Shown here: positions 25,842 to 37,084 of the stretch, piece after piece
Position numbering within the stretch: the stretch's first letter is position 1
How the letters are laid out: each line of letters begins with the position of its first letter
Assembly (NCBI GenBank): GCA_034440575.1
Contig: JAOTOL010001621.1
Location: 62,001-126,000 of the forward strand
Origin: Imbricaverruca yamaguchii
Lineage: Eukaryota; Arthropoda; Thecostraca; Neoverrucidae
Reading direction: 5' to 3'
DNA length: 64,000 nt
The notes under the pieces: model-generated
Seen by the model: only the letters and a program-made list of their open reading frames with translations
Told to the model about the DNA's origin: nothing
Database searches by the model: none
Program-made: the position numbers and the translations under genes

Positions 25842-26800
25842 CACGCGCCCTGGAAGGGTGGAGGGCGAAATCCGCCCATCCCTCCGATTTTTTCGTACAC
25901 AACTCCATATTATACCTGCCGATACACGCCATGTTTTCAGTACCTGCTTAGAAATGACCGGCGCATTGTTTAAAACAAGAAGAATGAAAATCTGCCGAAC
26001 AATGTTTAAGTTATGGGCCGTTAAAGTTTAAAAAAATCGCAGCGCCAGAACACAAAAATCGGCGCTGATGAGCTTCCCGTATATTGGCAAAAGGGCAAAA
26101 AGTCCTTGACAACACTAGCGACTTGTTTGATGCTTATTGTTATGCTATATAACTTAAAAATCATGTTAGGTCGCCGAGGTCATCATGACAGGCTAATGGA
26201 ACCAAACTTGGTCAACTGGATTGTTGTCATAAATGGAAATAACTGTTATGTCATTGATGTCACTTTGCATGTTACTCCCTACACATCCGGAAATCTACTG
26301 TTTGTCATCGTGTGCCAAAGCGTTTCTATACTTTATTCAAGTATTTCACTCCTTTCTTTGCGAAGCCAATGCCGAGCCGCCCAACGGAGCAGTCATGTGA
26401 GCAGCCCGGTTCCGGTAACTGGAGCAGGTAATGACCTGATAAAGTGCCCCTATATAGGTTACCTGAGGTCAAATGGCGGATCTGGCATGTGTATTGCATC
26501 ATTAGTAATGTCCAAAACATCATCAATGCCATTTTTGGAGCATTTAAACACCATCAGAGCGATCCATAATAATGACGTGCCAAATCACCCAAAACCAGAA
26601 AATTTTGTCATTTGGACCTCATTTGACCTTGAAGATATTGACCTAAGGTCACGAAACTTGCGCACAATAGAGTTAACCATCGTGTCCATCTACCTTGCGA
26701 ATTTCGTTGCTCTAGTCTTAATGGGAGCCGAGATCTTAGGGGGCCGAATCCGCCCCTCCAGTGCGCGTAATTTTCAGAGGCCCTCCAGGGCGCGTGTTAA
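25838..26800 (+). mobile_element. Family A TTAA element, full-length copy (about 960 bp)
   Basis: Left end CTAACACGCGCCCTGG, right end CCAGGGCGCGTGTTAA, interior uninterrupted. It has no transposase-like reading frame, so it is non-autonomous. It serves as the reference for the other copies here and shows the pre-insertion sequence for the foldback element's target (TTACTCCCTAC near 26272). Confidence 0.82.
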
Positions 26801-27209
26801 AAGAACATCGGCCAAAAGTAACCCTTCAGTGAAATGTGAAATGATTGGATGCCCGAGTCGAGCTCAGCTTACCACTCATCACCATCTTCGAATTTGTTTA
26901 ATTGTTGGCATCATCCTGGACGCACGACCCCCCTCCCTCTCTCCCGCCTCCGATCACGATGTCTGGCCTGAGATATCTGTTCGATCCCCGCCGAAAATAT
27001 GTTGTCTGCGCTTGCTCACCTATACAAGTGGTTGCGTGCATCACGTCGTTCAATGCCGCGCAGGTAGATGAAAAGCTCGCAACATTTTCGACTCGAACGC
27101 TTTCCCATCCAAGTTGGTGCTAACGCTCATTTGGCGACCAAAGAACTCGAGCCCGTCGCAGCTTCTTTTACACGTTTTCTCACGCATGCACACAACCACT
27201 AAACACGAT
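26801..27209. other. Unassigned
   Basis: Open plus-strand frame with no recognised similarity. Not called as a gene. Confidence 0.4.
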
Positions 27210-27853
27210 GGGGGCTAGATTTTCACGACTTTTCACAACTTACATTATGTTTTTGACTCTGGGGAGTTCATTTTGGGGTTATATGAAAAAAACAAAATTT
27301 ATTTGGAATGGGAAAAGGACAGCGAAATCGACCAGGTGTATTTTATTGCCCCCCCCATTTTTTTGAAATTACAATATTTTGCATTTTCAAGCTTTCTTTA
27401 ATTTTCCTTTTCCAATGGGTAGAGCAGAACGAGAAACGTTGTTGGAAGTCAACTTGCCGTAATAAAAATGCTTACTTTAGCCAAAAACCTGTATTTGAAC
27501 TGCAAGTTGGCAAATACGCAAAATTTATGCATTCAAAAGCTAAAAAATGAAAAATCCAACTTGTACGTTTTGTTGCATCCGTAAAGATAAGCAAACGCTG
27601 AAGGTTTCATATTTGTATCCGTTAAAGCGTGACGACTGGCTGAACTTTCTTGGAGACGACCTCACTTGACCTTGACTAACTCGTTGACCTTAAATGACCT
27701 GACCTAAAAATATTTTTTAAACAGCCTGTCAAATTGAGGTGAGAAAAGGTATGCCAAATTTGGGCGGGCTGCCGCGCATCGTTCGTCCGCTATCCGCGAA
27801 AAACCTGAGGGGGCGGTTGAAGACCCCCCCCTTCCCGAGACGGGACCGGTTAA
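27210..27853 (+). mobile_element. Family B TTAA element, 5'-truncated copy
   Basis: It joins the family at GGGGGCTAGATTTTCACGAC and continues through GACAGCGAAATCGACCAGG and GACCTCACTTGACCTTGACT to the right end CGAGACGGGACCGGTTAA. The left terminus is missing. Confidence 0.75.
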
Positions 27854-28223
27854 TGCGATAATATTCACGAAGCCAATACCGCCCGACAATGTTAAAATAA
27901 TGTTTTTTTCTCCATCATGTATGAGATGTCGAAACAAGCATATTGGAATTCTCTGATTTGCGAGTTAGATCCGAAATTCGATGCCGTTTAAATTATTTGT
28001 AGGGCACTTGCAGCGCATATTTAAAGTTTATTACGTACTCATAGGAAGTTTTTTTTTCGTTTCTTTTGGGAGAAGCAAACCTAATATAGCAATGCTCATA
28101 CCAGTGATATCGCTAGCAGTAAATACCATGCTATTAACAAATGGTATTATACAGCAGACCACATCATAGGTACTTCTACACGGAATTGTGCTACGGTATG
28201 TTTATTCATCGCAATCAATAATG

Positions 28224-28350
28224 GTGAGCATGAACGTGAAGTTTATACTCATCGAGAACCTAACCAAGAAGTACGATGTCGGTACTCCTTTGGGAAGGAT
28301 TTCAATTAAGTGTTAGCGAAGTGGTATATTCCACCCTATTGCATTGGTAA
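28224..28350 (+). repeat. Dispersed repeat C, copy
   Basis: Contains GTGAGCATGAACG, GTACTCCTTTGGGAAGGAT and GAAGTGGTATATTCCACCCT, aligned with the copy at 4098. Confidence 0.65.
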
Positions 28351-29328
28351 TTGATCACGGTAGCCCGATGTCACAGGCAGCGGTAGACTGGCGCTAACCG
28401 TGTGATGCCACGAAAGCTTTCAAATCTTTGTTTTTTCATACATGGAGATAACAGCTACAGAGCTGAGATTTTTCACCATGTGAACAGGCAAACGGACCTG
28501 CAATGTTTTGGCCCGAAAAAGGTGAGCAATTTTCTGCGTAGCCCACCTACTTCCATGCGTATATCTGTGAAGCAATTGGTGGAAAAAGGAAATGCCCATG
28601 TAATGTCCTCTATTGTGAAATTTCGATGTGAGGTGAAGCAATAAACTCAGACAGAGCAGATAACATAACGTAGATCTACGCGTACCAACACATTGGCAGG
28701 TACAAATATATTGACTAAGTAGAATGATATTGGAATTACTTTTCGATCACCCAAAAAAGAGAAACAAACCCAAAAGGGCGCGAGGCACATGACTCGTGAC
28801 TGCTGGATAAACCATGCCAAGTTCGAGCTGTATTTCTGTCGTAGGGGATAAACTATTTCTAACAGCGATACTCAACATTTTGGCATTGCTGAGAGGAAAT
28901 ATTGAAACTTAGATGATGCCGGAAAATGGTTGTCCCGAAATATCTGAGTTGGTATTCTTGGTTCCTCAATGATCTCAGTTCATATCAGATGATTTCAGCC
29001 GAATGTGGGCTTGATAACAGCCTATAAAAATACCACTCGTGAACGGACAAAGTAAGATTCCAACTTGGGAATGTTCATGACGAGCAGGTACGAGTATATT
29101 ATGTTCGGCATCCGGCGACAGCACACTATGTTGCAATTATTCAATGGGCCTCTGAGAAACCTGGATGATCGCATCACACTTGTGTCGCCTGTTGTCCGTT
29201 GGCCAATCACATGGGCTATGGCCACCATACTGAGTATCTCCTGGAATTGGTTCGACTTCGCCCGGCGTATCGGACAGCAGATCGCGGTCAGCATAGCTAG
29301 GAACCGGCACTTACTGTACATTTTGCAG
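28351..29328. other. Region upstream of Speedy exon 1, unassigned
   Basis: Presumably a Speedy intron or leader. The frame is open from an ATG at 29065 into the exon below, so part of 29065-29328 could be coding, but its sequence does not resemble Speedy N-termini and an AG acceptor sits at 29327-29328. Confidence 0.4.
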
Positions 29329-29522
29329 CACCAAAGCACGTCTTTCCTTAATGAAGCTGGAATGTGTCTGTTCGCAGAGGACAGTGTGATTGGAACGTTT
29401 CTCGAGCGGGATGCTTGCCGTAAGTACGCCGACAAGTACCTCATCGCCATGATCTTCACTTACTTCATCCGCGCTCACTACAGCTGGCAACAGTACACCA
29501 GATACAACTTCTTCGTTGCGCT
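29329..29522 (+). CDS. Spdy: Speedy/RINGO CDK activator, exon 1 of the visible gene
   Basis: Speedy/RINGO proteins bind and activate CDK1/CDK2 without being cyclins, and act in meiotic maturation and G1/S progression. This exon encodes the first half of the Speedy box: FLNEAGMCLFAEDSVIGTFL, ERDACRKYADKYLIAMIFTY and FIRAHYSWQQYTRYNFFVAL, closely matching the vertebrate pattern (I.DFL..D.C.K.ADKYLLAM.F.YF.RA......T..NFF.AL). The acceptor is TTTTGCAG (29321-29328) and the donor is GTGAGT at 29523, exit phase 2. The true N-terminus is probably in an upstream exon I could not find; alternatively translation starts at the ATG at 29065. Confidence 0.9.
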
Positions 29523-31759
29523 GTGAGTGGAAGGAAAATGTGATCAGGTGTACGCCATAATTGAATTGTGATAACCCTCGATGGAACTCGCCAGTTGAAT
29601 GCCTCTACAGATAACCTACGTCCAAATTATGCAATTCAGGTGTACCAATTCCAGTTTCTTGCGCAGACATTTTGGACGCGCAGCCTACCTACACTATTGC
29701 AGTATTGGAGGGAATGAAGGGATTTTAAAAAATCAAAATGCTAAATTATTGGGACTCGTTTTGGGTAAAGCGAAAAATATAGTTCTACCCAGAGTTGATC
29801 CGAATAATTAAGCATTTTGATCATTGATATCCGCCTGGGTAGAAATGTGCATCCGAAGGGATTTTTGTTCTCATAAATGCTCTTGCGATACGCAATTTGC
29901 CCTCCACGCCAGTTGAGACCTCATCTTGAAAAACATTTCCTTATGGAAGAATATCTCAATTGGTAAGTTGAAACTTAAAATTGTTCGAATTCCAAAGTGT
30001 CCGCTGAGTAAGAAGGTCCTGGATTTCCATCACGTCTCACACTCTGTTTTCCTTAGTTCATCGGCCAGAATGATTCTCTGAGATTGAACTCATGCTTGTG
30101 AATTCGAGCATTGACGGGCAGTGATAAATTATTTGTGAAATATGGTGGAATATACCACCCATTGAACAATGAGGAGACAACCTTCCCAAAGAAGTATCGA
30201 CATCGTGCCTCTTGATGTGTGCTTATGAAGTCCCCACGCCTCATTTCTATTGGCGGTTTGTGTGTATCATGGTTATACTCACCATTACATAATGTGATAC
30301 ATAAACACCTTGTACCTAATGCGATTTAAAGTAAAGAGGTTACACATGATATGGTCTCTGTTTAATATAATTTACTGATAGTATGACATTCCTATGAGTC
30401 TCATTCACGTAAGTATCCCTATATTAGGTGTCTTCCAAGATAAACGAACAAGATGCACATATGCGGAGGATGTAGGCTCAAAGTTTAGTTTTAAGGACTT
30501 AAACGATATTCCAAATGACAATTCCATTGGGAATTTCTGACTCGTTTCGACATCGCATATCTAGCGAAAGACCAATATTTTAACGCTGGACGGGTCATTG
30601 TTATCTCTTGCCACGCCCTTCCACCTCTTTATTATCCGATGTCTGGTTTTAACCTTAGATCTCTGGCACTTGAAGCGGACGTAATATATGCGACTGGGTC
30701 TCTGATGTTGCTGTTAACACCACCTAATCTCCGATTACGTCGCAGGGCGGTGGAAGCTGTATGCTATTTATGACGTCAACACTAGCAAAAGATCCGAAAC
30801 CTAAAGTGATATTTTTTTTCTTCTATATTTGTATTGTGTCTGCACAAAAATGTCATGGATGATTACGTGAATTGTTCAGCAATACTTGTTTTTTTTTCCA
30901 ACCCAAGTAAAATGTTTAGTAGGTACAAATGTGATTGAATTTTGAGGCGTAAATGTACTTATTCAACACTGTTTTCAACGAAAATGTTTTCATGGTATGA
31001 TTTCAGCTGGTCAACCTATTGTTAAACACGTATGGTTTAATTTGAACTGAACACATGGGTTATCGAACAAGCCGCAGTCTGTCGAGTGGTGTGCCTAACT
31101 TTTGTCAACTCGACCCCATTACCCCGTAATTAGCTTACCCCAGGTGCAGCTACCCCAGCTGGCAGGCGACCTTTTATCGGGTTGCCTCAATTCACTTTCT
31201 CATCATCATCGTCAGCCAATCAGGTTGCAAGTTTTTCCGATCACGCTTACATCAGGTATATGTGAACATCCCGCAGCAATGCTTTCTAATATTTTCCTGA
31301 ACCATCGTGTTTTTATTTGTTTGTTTGTTATTGATGCCCGATGGACTGACGGTAAATACAGTAAAATACGTGAAATATTGATTTTGGAGGATCCAAATGT
31401 GCCTTCTAGTGCCATTTTCGGAATGCTTCGTAGTGTCACATACTCCATTGAATGTCATATATTCTGCTGTGTCAAATATCTTCAGTATGTTTTGAGCAAA
31501 TGGTGAGATTATATGAAAGTACGTATATTATGTTTCTTTAAACAAATAAGGCCATTCATATAGCGCAAAATAGGACGAAAAATAAGGCAATTCATATAGC
31601 CCATAAAGAAGGTACTGTTAGCCTTTGGTGCAGTTTTTCCGATATATTTCTGATGTTATATTTCCGGTATTACATGTCTGCTATATCTATGATCTCGCGG
31701 ACAAAGGCACCACCGGGACGTTGCCGACAAAGTGTGAGCGATGCCGCACCGCCGCACAG
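29523..31759. other. Speedy intron 1
   Basis: AT-rich intron holding an inverted dispersed repeat C copy (30118-30300). The part 31100-31730 has short open frames but nothing recognised. Confidence 0.6.
30118..30300 (-). repeat. Dispersed repeat C, inverted copy
   Basis: Contains ATGGTGGAATATACCACCCA, CCTTCCCAAAGAAGTATCGA and CATCGTGCCTCTTGATGTGT, the reverse complement of the core in copies 4098 and 28224. Confidence 0.65.
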
Positions 31760-31870
31760 GTACTTGGCGCACGACATGGAGGAGGACGAGGAGTTCAAGC
31801 TATGAGTGATGCCGCACCGCCGCACAGGTACTTGGCGCACGACATGGAGGAGGACGAGGAGGAGTTCAAG
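31735..31870 (+). repeat. 68 bp tandem duplication of the Speedy exon 2 acceptor
   Basis: CGCCGCACAGGTACTTGGCG occurs at 31750 and again 68 bp later, so intron end, AG and the first 40-odd coding bases are duplicated. From the upstream acceptor (exon start 31760) the frame reads YLAHDMEEDEEFKL and then stops. From the downstream acceptor (31828) the frame stays open. Only the downstream site gives full-length protein. Confidence 0.9.
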
Positions 31871-31999
31871 TTTGAGATCCTGCCGTGGCTGTACGGCGAC
31901 GGCTGGCGGCGGCGCTATCCCGTGCTCCTGCGCCACCGAGACCTGCTCTGGCGACAGGTCGGGTACCACGCCGTCGTCAGTCGCAGGTGTTGTGAGGAG
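31828..31999 (+). CDS. Spdy: Speedy/RINGO, exon 2 (second half of Speedy box)
   Basis: This exon completes Leu from the previous exon (CT|G) and encodes YLAHDMEEDEEEFKFEILPW, LYGDGWRRRYPVLLRHRDLL and WRQVGYHAVVSRRCCEE. Family hallmarks are YLA..MEEDEEE.K.EI.PW, LR.RD.LW and VSRRCCEEV. It is 172 nt, entry phase 2, exit phase 0. The donor is GTGAGG at 32000. The acceptor region is duplicated upstream and the donor region is repeated downstream; only the combination given here keeps the family reading frame. Confidence 0.95.
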
Positions 32000-32245
32000 G
32001 TGAGGACCGGTCGGACGGCCAGGTGTGCTCTGGTGACAGGTGGGGTACCACGCCGTCGTCAGTCGCAGGTGTTGTGAGGAGGTGAGGACCGGTCGGACGG
32101 CCAGGTGTGCTCTGGTGACAGGTGGGGCACCACGCCGTCGTCAGTCGCAGGTGTTGTGAGGAGGTGAGGACCGGTCGGACGGCCTGGCCTGCTCTGGTGA
32201 CAGGTGGGGTACCACGCCGTCGTCAGTCTCAGGTGTTGAGAGGTC
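31946..32245 (+). repeat. 82 bp minisatellite carrying the Speedy exon 2 donor
   Basis: The exon 2 end and donor (CGCAGGTGTTGTGAGGAG then GTGAGGACC) recur with donors at 32000, 32082 and 32164, then a fourth degenerate copy. The unit also includes GGTCGGACGGCCAGGTGTGC and the exonic GACAGGT.GGGTACCACGCC. Reading beyond the first donor hits a stop at 32075-32077, before the second donor, so extra donors would be unproductive. Confidence 0.92.
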
Positions 32246-32759
32246 GGCTCAGGGAGTCCTTACTGACACCGGCACCGATGGCTTGAGGAACCCTTGCGGG
32301 TCCACTTCGACCCACCAGGGGGCGGCTTCCCCTTCACCCCCTGGCTACGCCACTTGTCGATCTTTTTCGAATGCTCTGGACTCTGCGGCGCTATGAGGCA
32401 GTATATGAACTATTGATCAAGTAGCTGCATACATCCTAGTATTGTGGCAAAACGACAAGGGTGATGGACAGTAAAGACGGTGCATATTTCCAACACCAAT
32501 GTACCGACACATCAGATAGGTGTTTAAGCAGGAATGGCGCCTTCGGTGGAAACGGTAGTGCGAGAAGTGAAGAATTTCGTGTACCTTGATGATTTTCTGG
32601 ATGGTGGGAGGGCAAAAGGAGTTTTATTTTTGTGGAAAAATAGCATATTTGAACTGAGCATGGAAAAATGACATTGAATGATGCCAGGAATTTGAAGATC
32701 TGAAACAAAGTGGAAAAAGGTGTCACCCTACCATGCATTCAGCGCGTGCGTCGTAATTG
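32246..32759. other. Speedy intron 2, unassigned
   Basis: GC-rich at left (CACCAGGGGGCGGCTTCCCC and CCCCTGGCTACGCCAC, a wording that recurs near 43000), then AT-rich. No gene seen. Confidence 0.45.
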
Positions 32760-33030
32760 GTTGATGTATATACATGCGTCTTTTTTTATTGTTTATACAT
32801 CCGCCATTATTTTATGTATGTACATGGGATGTATATACACGCGTCATTATTTGATGTATATACATCTGATGTATATACATGCGTCATTATTTGATTCATG
32901 TACATCTGGTGTATATACACGCGTCATTGTTTGATGCATGTACGTTTGGTGTAAATATACGCGTCATTATTTCATGTATATAAATCTGGCGTATATACAC
33001 GCGTCATTATTTGATGTATGTACGTCTGGT
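32760..33030. repeat. 40 bp minisatellite, about 6 copies
   Basis: The unit is roughly GATGTATATACATCTGGTGT plus ATATACACGCGTCATTATTT, repeated about every 40 bp with diverged copies. Confidence 0.88.
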
Positions 33031-33139
33031 ACATTTAGGATTCATAGTACTGGTTACTTGATGCCGTGGGGTGGCATTGTATTATATTGCGTTGCCCGCT
33101 CAGAATGTCAGTTGGTTATGTAATCTTGTATGTGGTGTT

Positions 33140-33280
33140 CCATGCTAGATGAACCGAATGGTTGTAGGCTCAAGTCCCACCTGTCACTGCTCTTTGCCCG
33201 AAACCAATCTGCATGAGAGATTGGCGACGCTATATGATGCATACAGTCGACGTGTCGCAAAGATAATAGCCAACTAACCA
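33140..33280 (+). mobile_element. tRNA-derived SINE, copy 2 (diverged)
   Basis: It shares GGCTCAAGTCCCACCTGTCA, TGAGAGATTGGCGACGCTA and a tail of AATAGCCAACTAACC with copies at 1761 and 50504. The A box region is poorly preserved. Confidence 0.7.
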
Positions 33281-33576
33281 ATGCAAATCCTGGAAGCTAA
33301 GATACATAGCGGTCTTTCCTTTGTCTCCATGGAAAGGTACTTGAATATAGCTCATTTGTTATTTGATGTATAACCGTGTTCAAACACCGGCTTGAAACGC
33401 AGTATTAGTGTGGAACAAAGCCTTGAGGACATTGAAAAGTATGTGTTTTTTTTTAGCTAGGTCACGATCAATGATCTACAAAAATTCATAATTTGGCTCA
33501 GTTTATGCTGAATTACTTAGTGGTTTTCTGGGTGCAAGTCACCTTAAAAAACGTTTAGGCTCATGGATGTACGGCA

Positions 33577-34379
33577 TTAACTTGCGCCGTCTCGGAAGTT
33601 TTCAACCGCCCAAAAGATTTTCCGCCGATAGTGAAAGAACGGCGCGCGGCAGCGCTTCGAAATTTGGCATACCCTTTTCCACATCAATTTGGCATGTTTC
33701 AAAATATTGAAGTCAGATCATCTAGGGTCAACGAGCTAGGCTAGGTCAAGTGAGGTCACCTCCAAAAAAGTTCAACCAGTCGTCACGCTTTAACGAACAC
33801 GGACATTTTAATGAAACTTTCAACGTTTGCTTATCTTTAGGGATGCAACAAAACGTACCAGAGGAATGTTTCTTTTTATTACTTACTAGTTTTTCATATT
33901 TTCTCATTAGAGTTAAGATCAAAGTTTCTGACTAAAGAAAGCATTTTTATGGCAGCAAGTTGACTTCGAACGTTTTTCGGTCTACTCTACCCATTAGAAA
34001 ACGGAAATTAACGAAAACTTTAAAACTCAAAATTTCAAAATAATATTTGTATTTTTGGGTGAGAAAAAATGTTATGGTGCTGGTCGATTTCGCTGGACTT
34101 TTTTATTCTAAATCATTTTTGTGGTTTTTCAAATATCCGACAAAATGAACTTCCCAGAGAAAAAAAGAAGATATATGTCGTGTAAACCTAGGCCCCCTAG
34201 TGACGTCACTTTTGTGGGTCAAATTCGATTAGGGGTTGTTTCGGGCCTTACTCGTCGAGCGCTTTCCGATGACACCTCTCGTTTTCGTGCGACGCTTAGT
34301 TGGGAGATTAGAAGGGGTATTCCCATCGACCCCCCCCAGACGGGATGTGAGGATCTGATCGGAGAGACCGAAGGGTTAA
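33577..34379 (-). mobile_element. Family B TTAA element, inverted copy (about 800 bp)
   Basis: It begins TTAACTTGCGCCGTCTCGG and ends GACCGAAGGGTTAA. It contains the reverse complement of family B landmarks: AGGTCAAGTGAGGTCACCTC, CGTCGAGCGCTTTCCGA (as ..CTCGTCGAGCGCTTTCCGA) and ACACCTCTCGTTTTCGTG. It is diverged from the other copies. Confidence 0.78.
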
Positions 34380-34569
34380 CGGGCAGGCACTTGCTTGGCT
34401 TATATTATATTCAGAACAAGAAAACGGGACAGTGATGAACGGAAAGATCTCATAATTGATTCCAGTCATTTTGGGGAGACAAATAATGGCATGCTCTCGC
34501 TTTTGGTATTCATACATTATACATAAATAACCTGCTGCTAACTGCACAACAACAAAAAAACAAAAAAAG

Positions 34570-34735
34570 TTGAACGCTGGCAGTCTGATGTTTGCGGGCA
34601 ACCTGAAAGTGTATCGGAAATTTTGCAATGAAAGCGACGTTATTACACCGCAAGCGGATTTCGATTTAGTCGTGAGCTGGACGGGTAGTTGGAAGTTGGC
34701 ATTAAATGTATTCAAACGTAATTATTTAATACAAC
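34570..34735 (+). pseudogene. LINE reverse transcriptase fragment
   Basis: Reads LMFAGNLKVYRKFCNESDVI, then PQADFDLVVSWTGSWKLALN VFK in separate stretches. This is the FADD box region (here FAGN, so catalytically dead) through W..W.L..N..K of a non-LTR RT. It is short, with no flanking RT sequence. Confidence 0.6.
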
Positions 34736-34789
34736 GAAGAATGGCTCTTAAGTGCTCCTGGGTTTTAGACATTGCGTGAGACGAAATGT

Positions 34790-35994
34790 AATTCATCTCG
34801 TGTAGTGTAGAGCGGCGAGGTCAGTGACAGGATAGATCTGGGGTTTCTTTTTTGTGTCGGAACCTCATATTCTGGGCGCGAGTATTGGGGGGGGGGGGCG
34901 ATGTCGAGGGCGCTGCCGATCTGGGGTTTCTTGTTAGTCTTGTCACTCCAAGTTTATGGCGCAGGTGTAGGGCAGCGGGGTCTCGTCGGGTCGGTCTGGT
35001 ACGGTGTGTGTGTGGGGGGGGGGGGTCCGTTAGGTCTGACAGGGGAAAGGGTTAGACTAGCGGGGTGGGGTTGTCTGGTATGTGGGTTGACTGGTTATGT
35101 CTAGTAGGGGAGAGCTGGTTATTGTCTCCATCTTGTAGGTTGTTCGTTTTGATTGTCTTCAGTCTTGTGGTCGTCGTCGTTGTTGTCGTCTGCTCCTCAT
35201 CTCGGAATTATAGTTTGTAGTCTTACCTGTCTTGTAGTTGGTCTCGAGTGGTCTTGCCTGTTATGCCACGCTAATCGCCTACTAATCGCTAACTAATAAT
35301 GTGTAGGGCGACGGTGCCGGGGCGGAGTCTTGGTATTTGGTCCCGTCTTGTAGTCGCAGGGGACTAGGTCTGTTGGGTCTGTCTTACTCCATTTTAGTGG
35401 TGGTGACCATGGGTGTAGCCACGGTTTTGAAGTTTTGGAGGAAATACCAGTGACACGGTACGTTTGGGCAATATGGAGGGTAGGCCACCCTTTCCACACT
35501 CCCAAACAAAAAATCCTCGGATTTCAGCCATTTCATAAAATGCTTGGATTTCGGCGACTTATTTTTCAATGTCTGATTTTCAGATTTGTTGTGGTCAAAA
35601 ATGAAATTTTGCGAACAAAGGAGGACAAATTTGCAATACTAGACTTTAAAATTATGCAGAACACAATGTTTATGCAGGTGAATAAGATGATGGGCCCATT
35701 TGTTTCCTGTGGAAATATATAAATTTTTTCTTCTTTTTTCATCTACCCATTTGTTTCCTTTTTGGAGGCAAATGCGTGGAAAAACTGATCTTGGAAACCT
35801 TAAAGTACAATACTACCGAAAAGTTTCCAAACATTTTTCACCAAAAATTTTCAAACACATTTTTTAAATTTTAATGCAGCTTTTGTTAGGTTAGGTTAAG
35901 TTAGGCTGGATTATATTTCTCTTTTTTTTAAATAATTTTCAAAAAAAATAAAAAATTGCTTAACATTTGTATAATATTTTCTCTCCAAAAACAT
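34790..35994. other. Unassigned part of Speedy intron 2
   Basis: 34870-35060 holds two long G runs within G/T-rich DNA (possible G-quadruplex sequence). The rest is AT-rich. No gene recognised. Confidence 0.45.
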
Positions 35995-36345
35995 TTCCGT
36001 CCCTGGCTATTGCTTGACACCACATGTGGGAGGTTAGGGCGACGAAAGAAAAATACGAGGCGACCAAAAAATTGGTTTAACCGCTGGCCTTTTAAATTAG
36101 TTGGATTCGGTAGCATTATAATACGGCAGAAGTCGCGTCAAATGACACCCACTTGATAAAAATTGAACCCATAGCGGCGAATCGGGAGGACTTCGAAACA
36201 TTCAAACTAACCTTTGACCTTGAGGTTTAACCTCGACATACCCCGGTTTAAAAATGTTACTCGAGGGTTCACCATGTGCTGTCACTTGATGGTGGATCTG
36301 GTTGGGCTTGGGGGAAATCCATTACAAAATGTGAGATGACGAGTC
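35995..36345 (+). repeat. Copy of the 240 bp satellite-like repeat
   Basis: Contains GCTATTGCTTGACACCACAT, ATAGCGGCGAATCGGGAGGA, AACCTTTGACCTTGAG and CCCCGGTTTAAAAATGTTAC, matching the order in 16390-17235. Confidence 0.7.
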
Positions 36346-36384
36346 GACCCCGGCGCTATGGGCGGCGTTGTAAAAAAGAACCGC

Positions 36385-36870
36385 TGCCGCCCTGTTACGG
36401 CGGCGGGTCAACAGATGATCTGTTGGACGGTAGGATGCCGCCCTGTTACGGCGACAAATCAACAGATGATCTGTTGGACGGAAGGGGCGCCACCCTGTTA
36501 CGGCGACAAGTCAACAGATGATCTGTTGGACGGAAGGGGCGCCACCCTGTTACGGCGACAAGTCAACAGATGATCTGTTGGACTGTAGGGTGCCGCCCTG
36601 TTACGGTGACGGATAAACAGATGATCTGTTGGACGGTAGGGTGCCGCCCTGTTACGGCGACAAGTCAACAGATGATCTGTTGGACGGTAGGGGCGCCGCC
36701 CTGTTACGGCGACGGATAAACAGATGATCTGTTGGACAGTAGGGTGCCGCCCTGTTACGGCGACAAGTCAACAGATGATCTGTTGGACGGTAGGGGCGTC
36801 GCCCTGTTACGGCGGCGGGTCAACAGATGATCTGTTGGGCGGTAGGGGCGCCCCCCACCCCTGTTATGGC
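36385..36870. repeat. 51-52 bp minisatellite with a palindrome in each unit, about 9 copies
   Basis: The unit contains GCCGCCCTGTTACGGCGACA and CAACAGATGATCTGTTGGAC, with starts at 36409, 36460 and 36512. CAACAGATGATCTGTTG is a 17 bp near-perfect palindrome. The array ends about 50 bp before the Speedy exon 3 acceptor. Confidence 0.94.
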
Positions 36871-36919
36871 GGCGGCCAGCTTGCAGATTACCTGTTCTGA
36901 CCCGCCGCCGTCCCCTCAG

Positions 36920-37019
36920 GTGATGGCGATCAGGCCGAGCCACCAGGTGTGGCTGCGAGAGCGGCCAGAACACCACAGCGGCGCCCTGCGCAACTACACC
37001 ACTCCAGACAACCTGCTCG
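36920..37019 (+). CDS. Spdy: Speedy/RINGO, exon 3
   Basis: This exon encodes VMAIRPSHQVWLRERPEHHS then GALRNYTTPDNLL plus one base. Following CCEE from exon 2 it continues the family signature CCEEVMAI.P.H..W.RER..HHSGA.RNY. The acceptor is CCCCTCAG (36912-36919) and the donor is GTAAGT at 37020. Entry phase 0, exit phase 1. It is bracketed by tandem arrays on both sides. Confidence 0.95.
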
Positions 37020-37084
37020 GTAAGTGGCAGGGCCCCGCTGCCTAACTGGTTCGGACTTCGAGGATTGGAGTGACGTTCTTACTC

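Noticed and set aside
26106..27071. 321-residue open frame
   Set aside because: Most of it lies in a family A transposable element that is non-coding in other copies; no recognisable domain.
29065..29328. Upstream in-frame extension of Speedy exon 1
   Set aside because: Open frame but unlike Speedy N-termini, and a usable acceptor sits exactly before the conserved part. Left as possible, not called.
31760..31805. Upstream copy of the exon 2 start as a coding exon
   Set aside because: It reaches a stop after 14 codons; treated as a duplicated, non-productive acceptor.
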